Origin: Priestia megaterium NBRC 15308 = ATCC 14581
GTDB taxonomy: Bacteria > Bacillota > Bacilli > Bacillales > Bacillaceae_H
Reading direction: 5' to 3'
Assembly (NCBI RefSeq): GCF_000832985.1
Contig: NZ_CP009920.1
Coordinates: forward strand, 4,520,501-4,584,500
DNA: 64,000 nucleotides
The number at the start of each line of letters is the position of its first letter. Within the stretch, counting starts at the first letter, position 1. The notes under the pieces were generated by a model, which saw only the letters and a list, made by a program, of their open reading frames with translations, did no database searches and was not told where the DNA came from. Below, in pieces: positions 46,448 to 55,896 of this stretch. A program made the translations under genes and the position numbers.

Positions 46448-47726
46448 AACGGAAGAGCTTCAAATCAAAGGAAAAAAACATTTATCACCGGTGATGACAA
46501 GAGTAACAGAGCTTGTTATTGAAAAAGCGCACGGTGCAAAATTTTGGACAGCTGATGGCAAGGAATATATTGATTTTGTATCAGGAGTAGCTGTCAATGC
46601 AGTGGGTCATACGCATGAAAAGATGGTAGAAGCGATAAAAAAACAAGCAGATCAGCTGCTTCACCTAGGCTTAAACTACGGCTATTACGAAACAGCAGTG
46701 AATTTGGCAGAAAAACTTGCGCAAATTACGCCTGGAAACTTAGATACGGTTTTCTTTTCAAACTCAGGCGCAGAAGCCATTGATGGAGCACTTAAGTTAG
46801 CAAAAGCGGCCACTGGCAGACCAGCGATTATTGCTTTCGAAGGTTCTTTTCATGGCCGTACATTAGGAGCTACAGCTATTACAGCTTCAAGCTCTAAGTA
46901 CCGAAGCTACTACGAGCCGATTTTAGGAGAAGTGTATCACGCGCCTTATCCGTATCCAAGTCAGCTTCCTAATGTTGACGAGGAAGAAGCAGAAGCATAT
47001 TGCTTAAATCAACTGCAAAAGCTGTTTGAACTGCGAGTCGATCCTTCACGCGTAGCGGCGATTGTAATTGAGCCAGTCATGGGCGAAGGAGGCTATTACC
47101 CTGCTCCTTCTAGCTTTTTACGCGCACTGAGAGACATAGCGAATGATTATGGCATTCTGCTTATCTTTGATGAAGTGCAAACGGGATTTGGACGCACTGG
47201 AAAAATGTTTGCCGCAGAACATGCTGGAGTCACACCAGATATTTTAGTTTTAGCAAAAGCTCTTTCCGGTGGTATGCCACTAGGAGCGATTGTAGCAAGC
47301 CGAGAACTGCATGAGAAATGGCCAATAGCTGGACATGGTTCTACTTTTGGCGGAAATCCAGTATCGTGCGCAGCTGCTTTAGCTAATATTTCAATCATTG
47401 AAGAAGAAAAGCTTGTAGAGCGCAGTGAAAAAGTAGGTGCCGATATTGTGAAACGTCTTCAGCATTCTATCGGACATTTACCGGCTATTAAAGAGGTTAG
47501 AGGAATGGGTATGATGATCGGCATTGAATTTCATGTTGAAACAGCAGCTGCTTATGTCCCTGTTATTAAATCAAAAGCGCTGGAAAGAAGACTGCTTATC
47601 ATGAACTGTGGAGTCAAAGGGCAAACTATTCGCTTAATGCTGCCCCTAAATATTGATAAAGACGTGCTGAATCAAGGGCTGTCTTTATTAGAAGAAGTCA
47701 TCACAGAAGCAGTTTCAATTAACTAG
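46431..47726 (+). CDS. GABA-type class III aminotransferase
   Basis: 431-aa PLP enzyme of the GabT/PuuE group: FWTADGKEYIDFVSGVAVNAVGH, FSNSGAEAIDGALKLAK, IFDEVQTGFGRTG and LAKALSGGMPLGAIV with the PLP Lys. Start ATG 46431, 9 bases after AAGAAAGG; ATG 46422 abuts it. Overlaps the preceding gene by 17 bp. Likely converts 4-aminobutyrate to succinate semialdehyde. Confidence 0.88.
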   Translation: MKVQNKTEELQIKGKKHLSPVMTRVTELVIEKAHGAKFWTADGKEYIDFVSGVAVNAVGHTHEKMVEAIKKQADQLLHLGLNYGYYETAVNLAEKLAQITPGNLDTVFFSNSGAEAIDGALKLAKAATGRPAIIAFEGSFHGRTLGATAITASSSKYRSYYEPILGEVYHAPYPYPSQLPNVDEEEAEAYCLNQLQKLFELRVDPSRVAAIVIEPVMGEGGYYPAPSSFLRALRDIANDYGILLIFDEVQTGFGRTGKMFAAEHAGVTPDILVLAKALSGGMPLGAIVASRELHEKWPIAGHGSTFGGNPVSCAAALANISIIEEEKLVERSEKVGADIVKRLQHSIGHLPAIKEVRGMGMMIGIEFHVETAAAYVPVIKSKALERRLLIMNCGVKGQTIRLMLPLNIDKDVLNQGLSLLEEVITEAVSIN

Positions 47727-47754
47727 CTTTTTAAATGAAAAGGAGGGTAACAAT

Positions 47755-49212
47755 ATGAGTCAAACTAAAACCGAACTGCTGCAAGGAAATTTATATATTA
47801 ACGGCGAGTGGGTAAGTGAAGAGGAGCAAACCTATTTTGAAAGTATAAACCCTGCAACACAAGAGCTCGTCGGAACGTGTGCAGCCGCTACGGCTAGTCA
47901 AGTCGATGCTGCGGTAAACGCGGCTAGTACAGCCTACAGCTACTGGAAAAATACATCTATTCCTGAACGTGCAGCATTTTTAACAAAAGCAGCTTCGCTT
48001 TTTGAAGACAGAAAAGAAGAGCTAGCTCAAGTGATGACAAAAGAGATGGGAAAACCGCTGACAGAATCAATAGGCGAAGTTGGTGTCGTCATTGCAACAG
48101 CTCAGTATATGGCGGGAGAAGGAAGACGTTTGTTTGGCGAAATAGTGCCTGCTGGCTTTCCTGACCGAGATATAAAAATGGTTCGCGAACCGCTTGGAGT
48201 TGTAGCATGTATTACACCTTGGAACTTTCCTGTTTCTCTCGCTTCTTATAAAGTGTTTGCCGCTTTAATCGCTGGCAATACCGTTGTCTGGAAGCCGGCT
48301 TCAGAAGTGGCGCTCTCAGCGAAGATTTTTATGGAAGTATTGCACGCTGCGGGGCTTCCAAAAGGAACAATTAATTTGCTTACGGGATCGGGCAGAATCG
48401 TTGGACAAAAGCTTGCTACGCACTCTGAAGTGAAAATCATCTCATTTACAGGTTCTACGGAAGTTGGTCAGCAGTTAGCAGAAATGAGCAGCAAAACCTT
48501 AAAACGAATTTCTTTAGAGCTAGGAGGAAAAAACGCGGTTATCGTATTAAAGGATGCCGATCTGGATAAAGCAGCAGAAGGAATTGTTAAATCAGCATTT
48601 ACGACAACGGGGCAGCGCTGTACCGCAGCTAGCAGAGTCATCGTGGATCGTTCAGTAAAAGAAGAGCTGTTGAAAAAAGTAATAGCTCTTACAGAAGAAA
48701 TGAAGATTGGAAATGGTCTTGATGAAGGGGTTGTGATAGGACCGCTTGTTAATGAACAGCAGTGTCGTTTAGTAGAAGATTACGTACAAAAAGCGTTAGA
48801 AGAAGGCGGGAATATTGCGCTTGGAGGTCGTGCTTTATCAGAATTAGGGGCTTGTTATTACATGCCTACAATCATCGATAACGTCCATTCGAATCACACA
48901 ATTGCTCAAGAAGAGATTTTTGGCCCCGTGCTTGCTTTTATTGAAGTAAATGGCTATGAAGAAGCAATGAGCGTCAATAATGGAACGATGTACGGACTTT
49001 CCACTTCTATTTATACAAGAAGCTTACATTATGCCAGCCGAGCGGCGAAAGACGCTGTTAGCGGATTAGTCTATATCAATAACGGAACATCTAATGCTGA
49101 AATGGGAGTAGCATTCGGAGGAATGAAAATGTCTGGCAACGGCCACAGAGAAGTTTCTCATCATGCATTTGATGTAATGACAGAATGGAAGTCTGTCTAC
49201 ACCAACTATTAA
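47755..49212 (+). CDS. gabD: Succinate-semialdehyde dehydrogenase
   Basis: 485-aa NAD(P)-dependent aldehyde dehydrogenase. ITPWNFPVSL, FTGSTEVGQQL, general base Glu in SLELGGKNAV, catalytic Cys289 in TTGQRCTAASRV and EEIFGPVLAF. Sequence type and its place after a GABA-type transaminase support succinate semialdehyde as substrate. GGAGGG before ATG. Confidence 0.9.
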   Translation: MSQTKTELLQGNLYINGEWVSEEEQTYFESINPATQELVGTCAAATASQVDAAVNAASTAYSYWKNTSIPERAAFLTKAASLFEDRKEELAQVMTKEMGKPLTESIGEVGVVIATAQYMAGEGRRLFGEIVPAGFPDRDIKMVREPLGVVACITPWNFPVSLASYKVFAALIAGNTVVWKPASEVALSAKIFMEVLHAAGLPKGTINLLTGSGRIVGQKLATHSEVKIISFTGSTEVGQQLAEMSSKTLKRISLELGGKNAVIVLKDADLDKAAEGIVKSAFTTTGQRCTAASRVIVDRSVKEELLKKVIALTEEMKIGNGLDEGVVIGPLVNEQQCRLVEDYVQKALEEGGNIALGGRALSELGACYYMPTIIDNVHSNHTIAQEEIFGPVLAFIEVNGYEEAMSVNNGTMYGLSTSIYTRSLHYASRAAKDAVSGLVYINNGTSNAEMGVAFGGMKMSGNGHREVSHHAFDVMTEWKSVYTNY

Positions 49213-49241
49213 TCTCGCACCTTAGCGAAAAGGAGGAGCAC

Positions 49242-50762
49242 ATGTCTTCATATCGCATTGGCATTGCCTTTTTTTATCATGAATCTCACAGCTTTAGTCC
49301 GTTAAAAACAGAAATAGAACAGTTTGTACAAGAAGGATATTTTGTTGGAACGGAAATATATAAAGCATATTCAGGAACCAAAACAGAAGTAGGGGGATTT
49401 TTGGATGTATTAAAGCAAGAGAAGCAAGTAGAAATCGTTCCCCTTGTTTGTGCAGCTGCAGTTCCGTCTGGGGTTGTATCTTCGGCGGCTTATTACACAA
49501 TTGAAAAGCAAATGCTGCATGCGCTTACTCACGCCGGCCCGCTAGATGGCTTGTTAATCGCTTTGCACGGCGCAATGGTAGTAGAGCATCTTTTCGATCC
49601 TGAAGCTCATTTGTTAGGTCAAATAAGAAGCTGTATAGGAAATAGCGTTCCTATTGCTACTACGCTCGATATGCATGCAAATGTCAGTGAAGACATGCTT
49701 ACGTACACGCCGCTTCACTTTGGTTTTAAAACATATCCTCATGTTGATATGTACGAACAAGGAGTCAACGCTGCGCGAGCGCTTTTAACACAAATAAAAG
49801 AAAGCGCTGTCTATTATGCGTCTTTAAAAAAATTGCCTATGCTGTTGCCCTCAATTAATATGCGAACAGCAGAAGGCCCTATGAAAAAAATGATTGACCT
49901 TGCTAAGCAAGCTGAGCAAGAAGAAGACGTATATAATGTTTCCGTTTTTGGAGGCTTTCCATATTCCGATATTCCAATCGCCGGAGCAAGCGTGCTCGTA
50001 GCTGCTTTGAATCCTGAAAAAGCAGAAAAAACAGCAAATAAACTAGCTTCTCAGTTTTGGAATATAAAAGAAGAATTTATAGTCGATTTGCCTACCGTTG
50101 AAGAAGGTCTGCAAACAGCGTTAAAACTATCCAACACAAAGCCGACAGTGCTCGCTGATATAGCAGATAATCCTTTAAGCTGCGGAAGCGGCGATACAAC
50201 AGAACTTTTGAAATACATGCTGAAGCTAAATATGTCGGGGACACTGTTTGGAGGTCTTTATGACCCTGAATCTATTAAACAATGCGTGCAAGCAGGAGTT
50301 GGGAATTACGTCTCTCTTTCCTTAGGAGGAAAAGTTTCTCCTGAGTTTGGAAAGCCCGTTGAAGCTGAAGCAAAGGTCATTGGTTTATCAGAAGGTGAGT
50401 TTTACAATTCGGGACCGTTTAATCAGCATTTGAAAGTAAATGTAAAAGGTGCAGCTCATATTCGAGTAGGAGAATTGGATATTTTGCTGATTGGAAGGCC
50501 GGTATCAGCAAACGATCCTGAACTTTTTCGCCATATTGGCATTGAGCCAACGACGAAAAAAATCATCGGTTTAAAAGCTAAAAATCATTTCAGAGCCGCT
50601 TTTGAACCGCTTGTAGGATCTATCATCTATGTGGATGCTCCAGGCGTAGCATCAAATCGCTTAACGACCTTTAATTATCAGCACATTCCAAAGTTAATCT
50701 GGCCGCTGCAAGATGTCAAATATGAAAGTGAAAAAAGGAGGAAAGAAAAATGGATGCATTAA
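49242..50762 (+). CDS. M81/MlrC-family metallohydrolase
   Basis: 506-aa member of the MlrC (microcystinase C) family. FYHESHSFSPL at the N-terminus, LLIALHGAMV, TTLDMHANVSEDM (zinc Asp/His), KTYPHVDMYEQG, GFPYSDIPIAG and DIADNPLSCGSGDTTELL are family marks. Start ATG 49242 after AAAGGAGG. It occupies the place of the M20 deacylase YodQ in the B. subtilis kamA cluster, so hydrolysis of an N-acetyl group (4-acetamidobutyrate to GABA) is my inference. It overlaps the next gene by 13 bp. Confidence 0.85.
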   Translation: MSSYRIGIAFFYHESHSFSPLKTEIEQFVQEGYFVGTEIYKAYSGTKTEVGGFLDVLKQEKQVEIVPLVCAAAVPSGVVSSAAYYTIEKQMLHALTHAGPLDGLLIALHGAMVVEHLFDPEAHLLGQIRSCIGNSVPIATTLDMHANVSEDMLTYTPLHFGFKTYPHVDMYEQGVNAARALLTQIKESAVYYASLKKLPMLLPSINMRTAEGPMKKMIDLAKQAEQEEDVYNVSVFGGFPYSDIPIAGASVLVAALNPEKAEKTANKLASQFWNIKEEFIVDLPTVEEGLQTALKLSNTKPTVLADIADNPLSCGSGDTTELLKYMLKLNMSGTLFGGLYDPESIKQCVQAGVGNYVSLSLGGKVSPEFGKPVEAEAKVIGLSEGEFYNSGPFNQHLKVNVKGAAHIRVGELDILLIGRPVSANDPELFRHIGIEPTTKKIIGLKAKNHFRAAFEPLVGSIIYVDAPGVASNRLTTFNYQHIPKLIWPLQDVKYESEKRRKEKWMH

Positions 50763-51229
50763 AAGAGCAGTACTATATCGAAGTGCCGGAATCGTTAAAT
50801 CCGGAGCAGCAAAAGATGATGATTGAACTTGAAAAAGATGCGTTTCCGGGCATGGGAGCCGTTGATGAACAGACGCTTGTACCTTTAGCGCGCTACGGCA
50901 AGCTTATTCAATATTTCCAGGAAAATGACGCAAGGCCAATTGCCATTTGCGAGCTGCTTCGAGATTACAAAGATGTCACAAAAGCTTATATCTTTGGTTT
51001 CTACGTCCGATCTGATAAACAAGGAAGCGGAATTGGACAGCTGTTTTTAGAAGAAATATTTTCGATTCTAAAAAAAGATAATTTCGAAAGCGTTTGTTTG
51101 ACTGTGAATGTAAAAAATGAAGGGGCTGTGAAGCTGTATAAAAAAATGGACTTTACCATTAAAGAAACGCGAGCAGGAGAGTTTGGCGAAGGAGAAGATC
51201 GCTATTATATGGTGCGGTCAATTTCTTAG
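50750..51229 (+). CDS. GNAT acetyltransferase, probable beta-lysine acetyltransferase
   Basis: 159-aa GNAT: FGFYVRSDKQGSGIGQLFLEEIF is the acetyl-CoA loop and NVKNEGAVKLYKKMDF motif B. Its place next to kamA matches ablB/yodP, which acetylate beta-lysine at N6, but it is far shorter than those (about 270-285 aa), so it is either a minimal version or a different acetyltransferase recruited to the step. Confidence 0.8.
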   Translation: MDALKEQYYIEVPESLNPEQQKMMIELEKDAFPGMGAVDEQTLVPLARYGKLIQYFQENDARPIAICELLRDYKDVTKAYIFGFYVRSDKQGSGIGQLFLEEIFSILKKDNFESVCLTVNVKNEGAVKLYKKMDFTIKETRAGEFGEGEDRYYMVRSIS

Positions 51230-51271
51230 TAGAACATCTATTCAAAAAATAAACTTTGGAGGGAATATAAA

Positions 51272-52681
51272 ATGAACAATACGTTATATAAAGCAAGCAG
51301 ACACTGGAAAGAAATCGAGCTTTGGAAAGATGTAACGGACGAGCAGTGGAACGACTGGGTATGGCAGCTGACAAACACGATTAAAACATTGGAAGATTTA
51401 AAGAAAGTGATAAATTTAACACCTCAAGAAGAAGAAGGTGTTAAAATTGCAACCAAAACGATTCCGTTAAATATCACTCCTTACTACGCATGGTTAATGG
51501 ATGAGAACGATCCGAAATGTCCAATCAGAATGCAGTCCGTTCCTATTTCAGAAGAACTGCATAAAACAAGGTATGATTTAGAAGATCCGCTTCATGAAGA
51601 TGAAGATTCACCGGTTCCTGGGTTAACACACCGTTATCCCGACCGCGTGCTGTTTTTAGTTACAAATCAATGCTCTATGTACTGCCGCTACTGTACCAGA
51701 AGACGTTTTTCAGGGCAAATTGGCATGGGGGTTCCAAAAAAACAGCTGGATACAGCTATTAATTACATTGCAGCCAACCCTCAAATCCGTGATGTATTAA
51801 TTTCCGGAGGAGACGGCCTATTAATCAATGACAATATTTTAGAATATATTTTGAAAAATTTGCGCGATATTCCGCACGTAGAAATTATTCGTATCGGTAC
51901 AAGAGCACCGGTGGTGTTCCCGCAGCGCATTACAGAAAACCTGTGCAATATCTTGAAGAAATATCATCCGGTTTGGCTAAATACGCATTTTAACACATCA
52001 ATTGAAATTACAGAAGAATCAAAGCGTGCTTGTGAAATGCTTTCGAACGCAGGAGTTCCAGTTGGAAACCAAGCGGTTATTTTAGCCGGAATTAATGACA
52101 GCGTGCCAATCATGAAGCAGCTTATGCATGATTTAGTAAAAATTCGCGTGCGTCCTTATTACATTTATCAATGTGATTTATCAGAAGGAATCGGCCATTT
52201 CCGTGCGCCGATCAGTAAAGGGCTAGAAATTATGGAAGGACTTCGCGGCCATACGTCCGGCTATGCAGTTCCTACGTTTATCGTGGATGCTCCTGGAGGA
52301 GGCGGTAAAATTCCGCTGCAGCCAAACTATATTATTTCTCAAAGCTCCAATAAAGTGGTGCTTCGAAACTTTGAAGGTGTTATTACATCTTATCCGGAGC
52401 CGCAAAATTACCAAAGTGGAAGCGCAGAAGAATTTTATAAAAAAGTATATCCTGAAGTATTTGAAAAATTTGAAAGCAACGGTGTTCTTTCAATTATTGA
52501 TGATACAAAGTTCAACTTAACACCGGAAGGTCTAAACCGTCTTGACCGCCGGAAAACGTATGACCAAAATCCAGAGCATAGCTCTTTGAAAGACAAGCGT
52601 GAAAAGCGCGATCAATTAAAAGAGAAAAAATTTGAAACGCAAATGAAAAAATACGAAACGGCGGGAGCGAAGGAGGAATAA
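51272..52681 (+). CDS. kamA: L-lysine 2,3-aminomutase
   Basis: 469-aa radical-SAM/PLP enzyme converting L-lysine to beta-lysine. The cluster motif is CSMYCRYC (Cys134, Cys138, Cys141); PLP Lys346 lies in PGGGGKIP; the lysine-binding aspartates are in YQCDLSEG and VDAPGG. These match the clostridial enzyme with a constant offset of nine residues. The tail is Lys/Glu-rich. It needs SAM, a [4Fe-4S] cluster, PLP and a low-potential reductant, the last two plausibly supplied by the island's pdxS and ferredoxin. Confidence 0.96.
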   Translation: MNNTLYKASRHWKEIELWKDVTDEQWNDWVWQLTNTIKTLEDLKKVINLTPQEEEGVKIATKTIPLNITPYYAWLMDENDPKCPIRMQSVPISEELHKTRYDLEDPLHEDEDSPVPGLTHRYPDRVLFLVTNQCSMYCRYCTRRRFSGQIGMGVPKKQLDTAINYIAANPQIRDVLISGGDGLLINDNILEYILKNLRDIPHVEIIRIGTRAPVVFPQRITENLCNILKKYHPVWLNTHFNTSIEITEESKRACEMLSNAGVPVGNQAVILAGINDSVPIMKQLMHDLVKIRVRPYYIYQCDLSEGIGHFRAPISKGLEIMEGLRGHTSGYAVPTFIVDAPGGGGKIPLQPNYIISQSSNKVVLRNFEGVITSYPEPQNYQSGSAEEFYKKVYPEVFEKFESNGVLSIIDDTKFNLTPEGLNRLDRRKTYDQNPEHSSLKDKREKRDQLKEKKFETQMKKYETAGAKEE

Positions 52682-52683
52682 TA

Positions 52684-52962
52684 TTGAAATGTCAATGGTG
52701 CGAATCCTATGAAGCGAAAGAGACGGATGCAACGGTTTATTGGGAGCTTCCTGACGGCACAAAAGCTATAGAAATTAAAGAGACGCCTTCCATTACATGT
52801 TCAGAATGCGGAATTACGTATCAAACAGATGAAACGGTTGGACACATTGAAGATCAACTGTTTTTAATCAACACTTCTGCCTTAGAAAAAAGTGTAACGT
52901 ACGAACAGCTTATGAGCCTGCCTCGTCTATTAAAACGAAACTATTTTGATTTTTCAAAGTAA
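52684..52962 (+). CDS. yokU: YokU-family zinc-ribbon protein
   Basis: 92-aa protein with two CxxC pairs (CQWC at residue 3 and CSEC near 40) like the MqsA-type zinc ribbon. TTG start, 6 bases after GGAGG at the end of kamA. The family is regularly found directly behind kamA in Bacillus and is of unknown role. Confidence 0.85.
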   Translation: MKCQWCESYEAKETDATVYWELPDGTKAIEIKETPSITCSECGITYQTDETVGHIEDQLFLINTSALEKSVTYEQLMSLPRLLKRNYFDFSK

Positions 52963-52973
52963 GCAATGAAGGG

Positions 52974-53009
52974 TCCATCTCCTGCTTTTTGTGGGAGATG
53001 GATATTCTT
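52974..53009 (+). terminator. Weak terminator after yokU
   Basis: 9-bp stem TCCATCTCC/GGAGATGGA with an 11-base loop and a poor T tail; read-through into the permease gene is possible. Confidence 0.5.
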
Positions 53010-53063
53010 ATACGCTTTACGTTAAACATGTGCGCATAGTTCATTTATAAAGGTGGGATAAGT

Positions 53064-54545
53064 ATGGAAGCGGTCGATATAAATCGTAATGAAGAAGAAA
53101 AAAAGCAGGACGATAAGCATATAAAACGCCATTTAAAAGCACGTCATATGACCATGATTGCCATTGGAGGATCAATCGGAACGGGCTTATTTCTTGCTAC
53201 CGGATCATCCATCCAAACTGCCGGACCTGGAGGAGCGCTGATTGCTTACGGGGCCATTGGAATTATGGTTTACTTTCTCATGACTAGTCTTGGAGAAATG
53301 GCCACGTTTATGCCGGTATCAGGTTCTTTTTCAACGTACGCCAGTCATTATGTAGACCCAGCTCTCGGCTTTGCGCTCGGCTGGAACTACTGGTTTAACT
53401 GGGCTGTTACGCTCGCTGTAGAAATAGCTGCTTCTGCTATTATCATGAAGTTTTGGTTCCCTGATGTGCCAAGTATTATCTGGAGCGCTTTGTTTTTAGG
53501 CTTAATTTTTTTACTTAATTTCCTATCTGTAAAAAGCTATGGAGAATCTGAATATTGGTTTGCTCTCGTAAAAGTAGTAACCATCATTGTGTTTATCGGA
53601 GTGGGCCTTCTGACGATCTTTGGCATTTTCGGCGGTGAATATATCGGCTTTAAAAACTTTACATTAGAAGAAGCGCCGGTCAACGGCGGATTTCTGTCCG
53701 TACTAAGCATTTTCTTTATCGCGGGATTTTCTTTTCAAGGTACAGAGCTAGTCGGCATTGCGGCGGGGGAAAGTGAAAACCCTCAAAAAAATATACCAAA
53801 AGCCATTCGCCAAGTCTTTTGGCGCATTCTTCTATTTTATATTGCAGCCATTGCTGTAATTGGGCTCATCATTCCTTACACAAGTCCATCTCTTCTAGGA
53901 GGAGATGTGGATAACATTGCTGTTAGTCCATTTACGCTTGTTTTTGAAAAAGCAGGAATTGCTGCAGCTGCTTCAGTGATGAATGCTGTTATTCTTACCT
54001 CGGTTTTATCAGCCGGAACTTCTGGCTTATATGCTTCTACGCGAATGTTGTGGTCCATGGCAAATGAAGGGCAAGCGCCTAAAGCGCTTCGAAAAATTAA
54101 TCGTCGAGGAATTCCAGTAAACGCGCTTGTTTTAACCACTATCATTGGCGGTCTTGCCTTTTTAACATCAATTTTTGGCGATCAAATGTATATGTGGCTT
54201 TTAAACGCTTCAGGCATGAGCGGATTTATTGCCTGGATTGGTATTGCCGTCAGCCACTATCGTTTTCGAAAAGCATATGTTGCTTCAGGAAGAGAGATAG
54301 ATGAACTGGCGTATAAAGCAAAATGGTTTCCTCTAGGTCCTGTTCTTGCATTTGGAATGTGCCTCATCGTTATTCTAGGACAGAATTATCAAGCGGTACT
54401 TTCTGACAAAATTGATTGGTACGGCTTGACGGTCTCATACATCGGTCTGCCTCTCTTTTTAGCGACGTGGTGGGGGTATAAAATAGCAAAGAAAACTAAG
54501 GTTGTACCTTTGCATGAGTGTATCCAAAGAGAAGATAAGAAATAA
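53064..54545 (+). CDS. lysP: Lysine-specific permease (LysP-like)
   Basis: 493-aa APC-superfamily transporter with 12 helices. HLKARHMTMIAIGGSIGTGLF opens TM1; LMTSLGEMATFMPVSG and FALGWNYWFNWAV are closely like E. coli LysP; SFQGTELVGIAAGES marks TM6. Its placement after kamA/yokU supports lysine as substrate. Basic amino-acid or other permease specificity cannot be excluded. Confidence 0.85.
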   Translation: MEAVDINRNEEEKKQDDKHIKRHLKARHMTMIAIGGSIGTGLFLATGSSIQTAGPGGALIAYGAIGIMVYFLMTSLGEMATFMPVSGSFSTYASHYVDPALGFALGWNYWFNWAVTLAVEIAASAIIMKFWFPDVPSIIWSALFLGLIFLLNFLSVKSYGESEYWFALVKVVTIIVFIGVGLLTIFGIFGGEYIGFKNFTLEEAPVNGGFLSVLSIFFIAGFSFQGTELVGIAAGESENPQKNIPKAIRQVFWRILLFYIAAIAVIGLIIPYTSPSLLGGDVDNIAVSPFTLVFEKAGIAAAASVMNAVILTSVLSAGTSGLYASTRMLWSMANEGQAPKALRKINRRGIPVNALVLTTIIGGLAFLTSIFGDQMYMWLLNASGMSGFIAWIGIAVSHYRFRKAYVASGREIDELAYKAKWFPLGPVLAFGMCLIVILGQNYQAVLSDKIDWYGLTVSYIGLPLFLATWWGYKIAKKTKVVPLHECIQREDKK

Positions 54546-54567
54546 AAAAACCAAAGTGGCTAACGAC

Positions 54568-54618
54568 AAAGAGAAAAGGTGAACCTCGGACAGTGGGGTT
54601 CATCTTTTCTCTTTATAA
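54568..54618 (+). terminator. Terminator of the lysine island
   Basis: 18-bp stem (54568-54585 with 54597-54614) with one G-T pair and an 11-base loop, 22 bp after the permease stop. Confidence 0.8.
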
Positions 54619-54786
54619 AAATCGATTATTTTACGCTTTGTTATATAGATATCATAGCATAAAAAGTGATTTTTTTCCAGTCTGGTTTTTATTTTATTTA
54701 TTGATAAAATTCAAGAATAACGTTGGAATCTGCACAATTATGGGAGGTTAAAACCTTCGTAACTTTAATAGGAAAAGGGGTTTGTG

Positions 54787-55533
54787 ATGAGAATTTCAGA
54801 AGGTGTTGAAATGCTACAGTTGACTGCCAGAGCTTTTGACCAAAATATAATATTAAATCCTACGTTAGTTTGGAATAACGATGAAGCTATTCTAATTGAT
54901 ACAGGAATGCCTGGGCAAACCGATCAACTGAGAGAGGCCTTAAGTGAATTGAATATATCTATTGAACAGCTAAAAGTAATTCTTCTAACGCATCAAGATC
55001 TAGATCACATAGGATGTGCGACTGATATACGAAAAAAATCAAATGAAAATATTATCGTATATGCTCATGAATTTGATAAGCCGTATATTGAAGGGAAACT
55101 TCCGCTTATTAAAACGAATGCGAGTCAAATGAGTAACGAAGAACTAGCAGCTATACCTGATGAAATAAAATCTTTTTATAAAAACCCTCCAAAAGTTGAC
55201 GTAGATATAGTATTAAAAAGGAGTCAAATGCTCCCATACTGTGAAGGCATTGAACCGATTTTTACCCCTGGACATACGCCTGGGCATGTAAGTTTTTATT
55301 TAAGAAAATCAAAAACACTGGTTGCTGGAGATGCTTTAGTGTTGGCAAATGGACGATTAATGGGACCTGTTAAACAAACGACCTTAAATATGGACCAAGC
55401 AGTTCAATCACTAGAAAACTTCTTACACTACGACATTGAGCATGTTATTTGTTACCATGGAGGTTATTTTCAAGGCTGTCCGAAAGAAGCAATTTTAAGG
55501 ATAAAAGAACACATTGCACAGCTAGAAAGTTAA
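54787..55533 (+). CDS. MBL-fold metallohydrolase
   Basis: 248-aa metallo-beta-lactamase-fold hydrolase. THQDLDHIG is the metal motif in a HxDxDH variant (second His replaced by Asp); FTPGHTPGHVSFYL, AGDALVL and CYHGGYF complete the site. Start ATG 54787, 6 bases after AAAGGGG; GTG 54784 is one codon earlier. Resembles the YybB-type hydrolases. Substrate unknown. Confidence 0.83.
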   Translation: MRISEGVEMLQLTARAFDQNIILNPTLVWNNDEAILIDTGMPGQTDQLREALSELNISIEQLKVILLTHQDLDHIGCATDIRKKSNENIIVYAHEFDKPYIEGKLPLIKTNASQMSNEELAAIPDEIKSFYKNPPKVDVDIVLKRSQMLPYCEGIEPIFTPGHTPGHVSFYLRKSKTLVAGDALVLANGRLMGPVKQTTLNMDQAVQSLENFLHYDIEHVICYHGGYFQGCPKEAILRIKEHIAQLES

Positions 55534-55599
55534 GGGGAAATGAACTTGTTTTTTGCTAGAAGAAGGAAGGGAAAATAGAAACCAAAGGGGATGTATAAA

Positions 55600-55857
55600 A
55601 TGTTTACACCAACTATCAGTGTCCGAAAAATAAATGATAATCTCATTATAAAATGGCAGCTTTCACACTTTACGATTCCGTTAGAAGACATTCTTGAAGT
55701 AACGGAAGATGACACGTACGGGGGTAAAGAAGCAAACGCCATTCGAATTGGCCCTCCGTACGGAACCACTGACCGCATCTTTATAAAAACGACCAATAAA
55801 AACTATCTGTTATTTACCTCAAACGCACCGGCTATATTAAACGAAATAAATTCATAA
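55600..55857 (+). CDS. SunI/YnzG-like PH-domain protein
   Basis: 85-aa protein. [40 protein letters not shown] and ending ILNEINS match the B. subtilis sublancin-immunity protein SunI and its paralogues (small bacterial PH fold). Start ATG 55600, 9 bases after AAAGGGG; ATG 55591 abuts it. No bacteriocin gene is near. The membrane-anchoring N-terminus of SunI seems absent. Confidence 0.75.
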   Translation: MFTPTISVRKINDNLIIKWQLSHFTIPLEDILEVTEDDTYGGKEANAIRIGPPYGTTDRIFIKTTNKNYLLFTSNAPAILNEINS

Positions 55858-55896
55858 CGATCATTGCTAAATACGAGATATATAGGAGAGAAAAAA

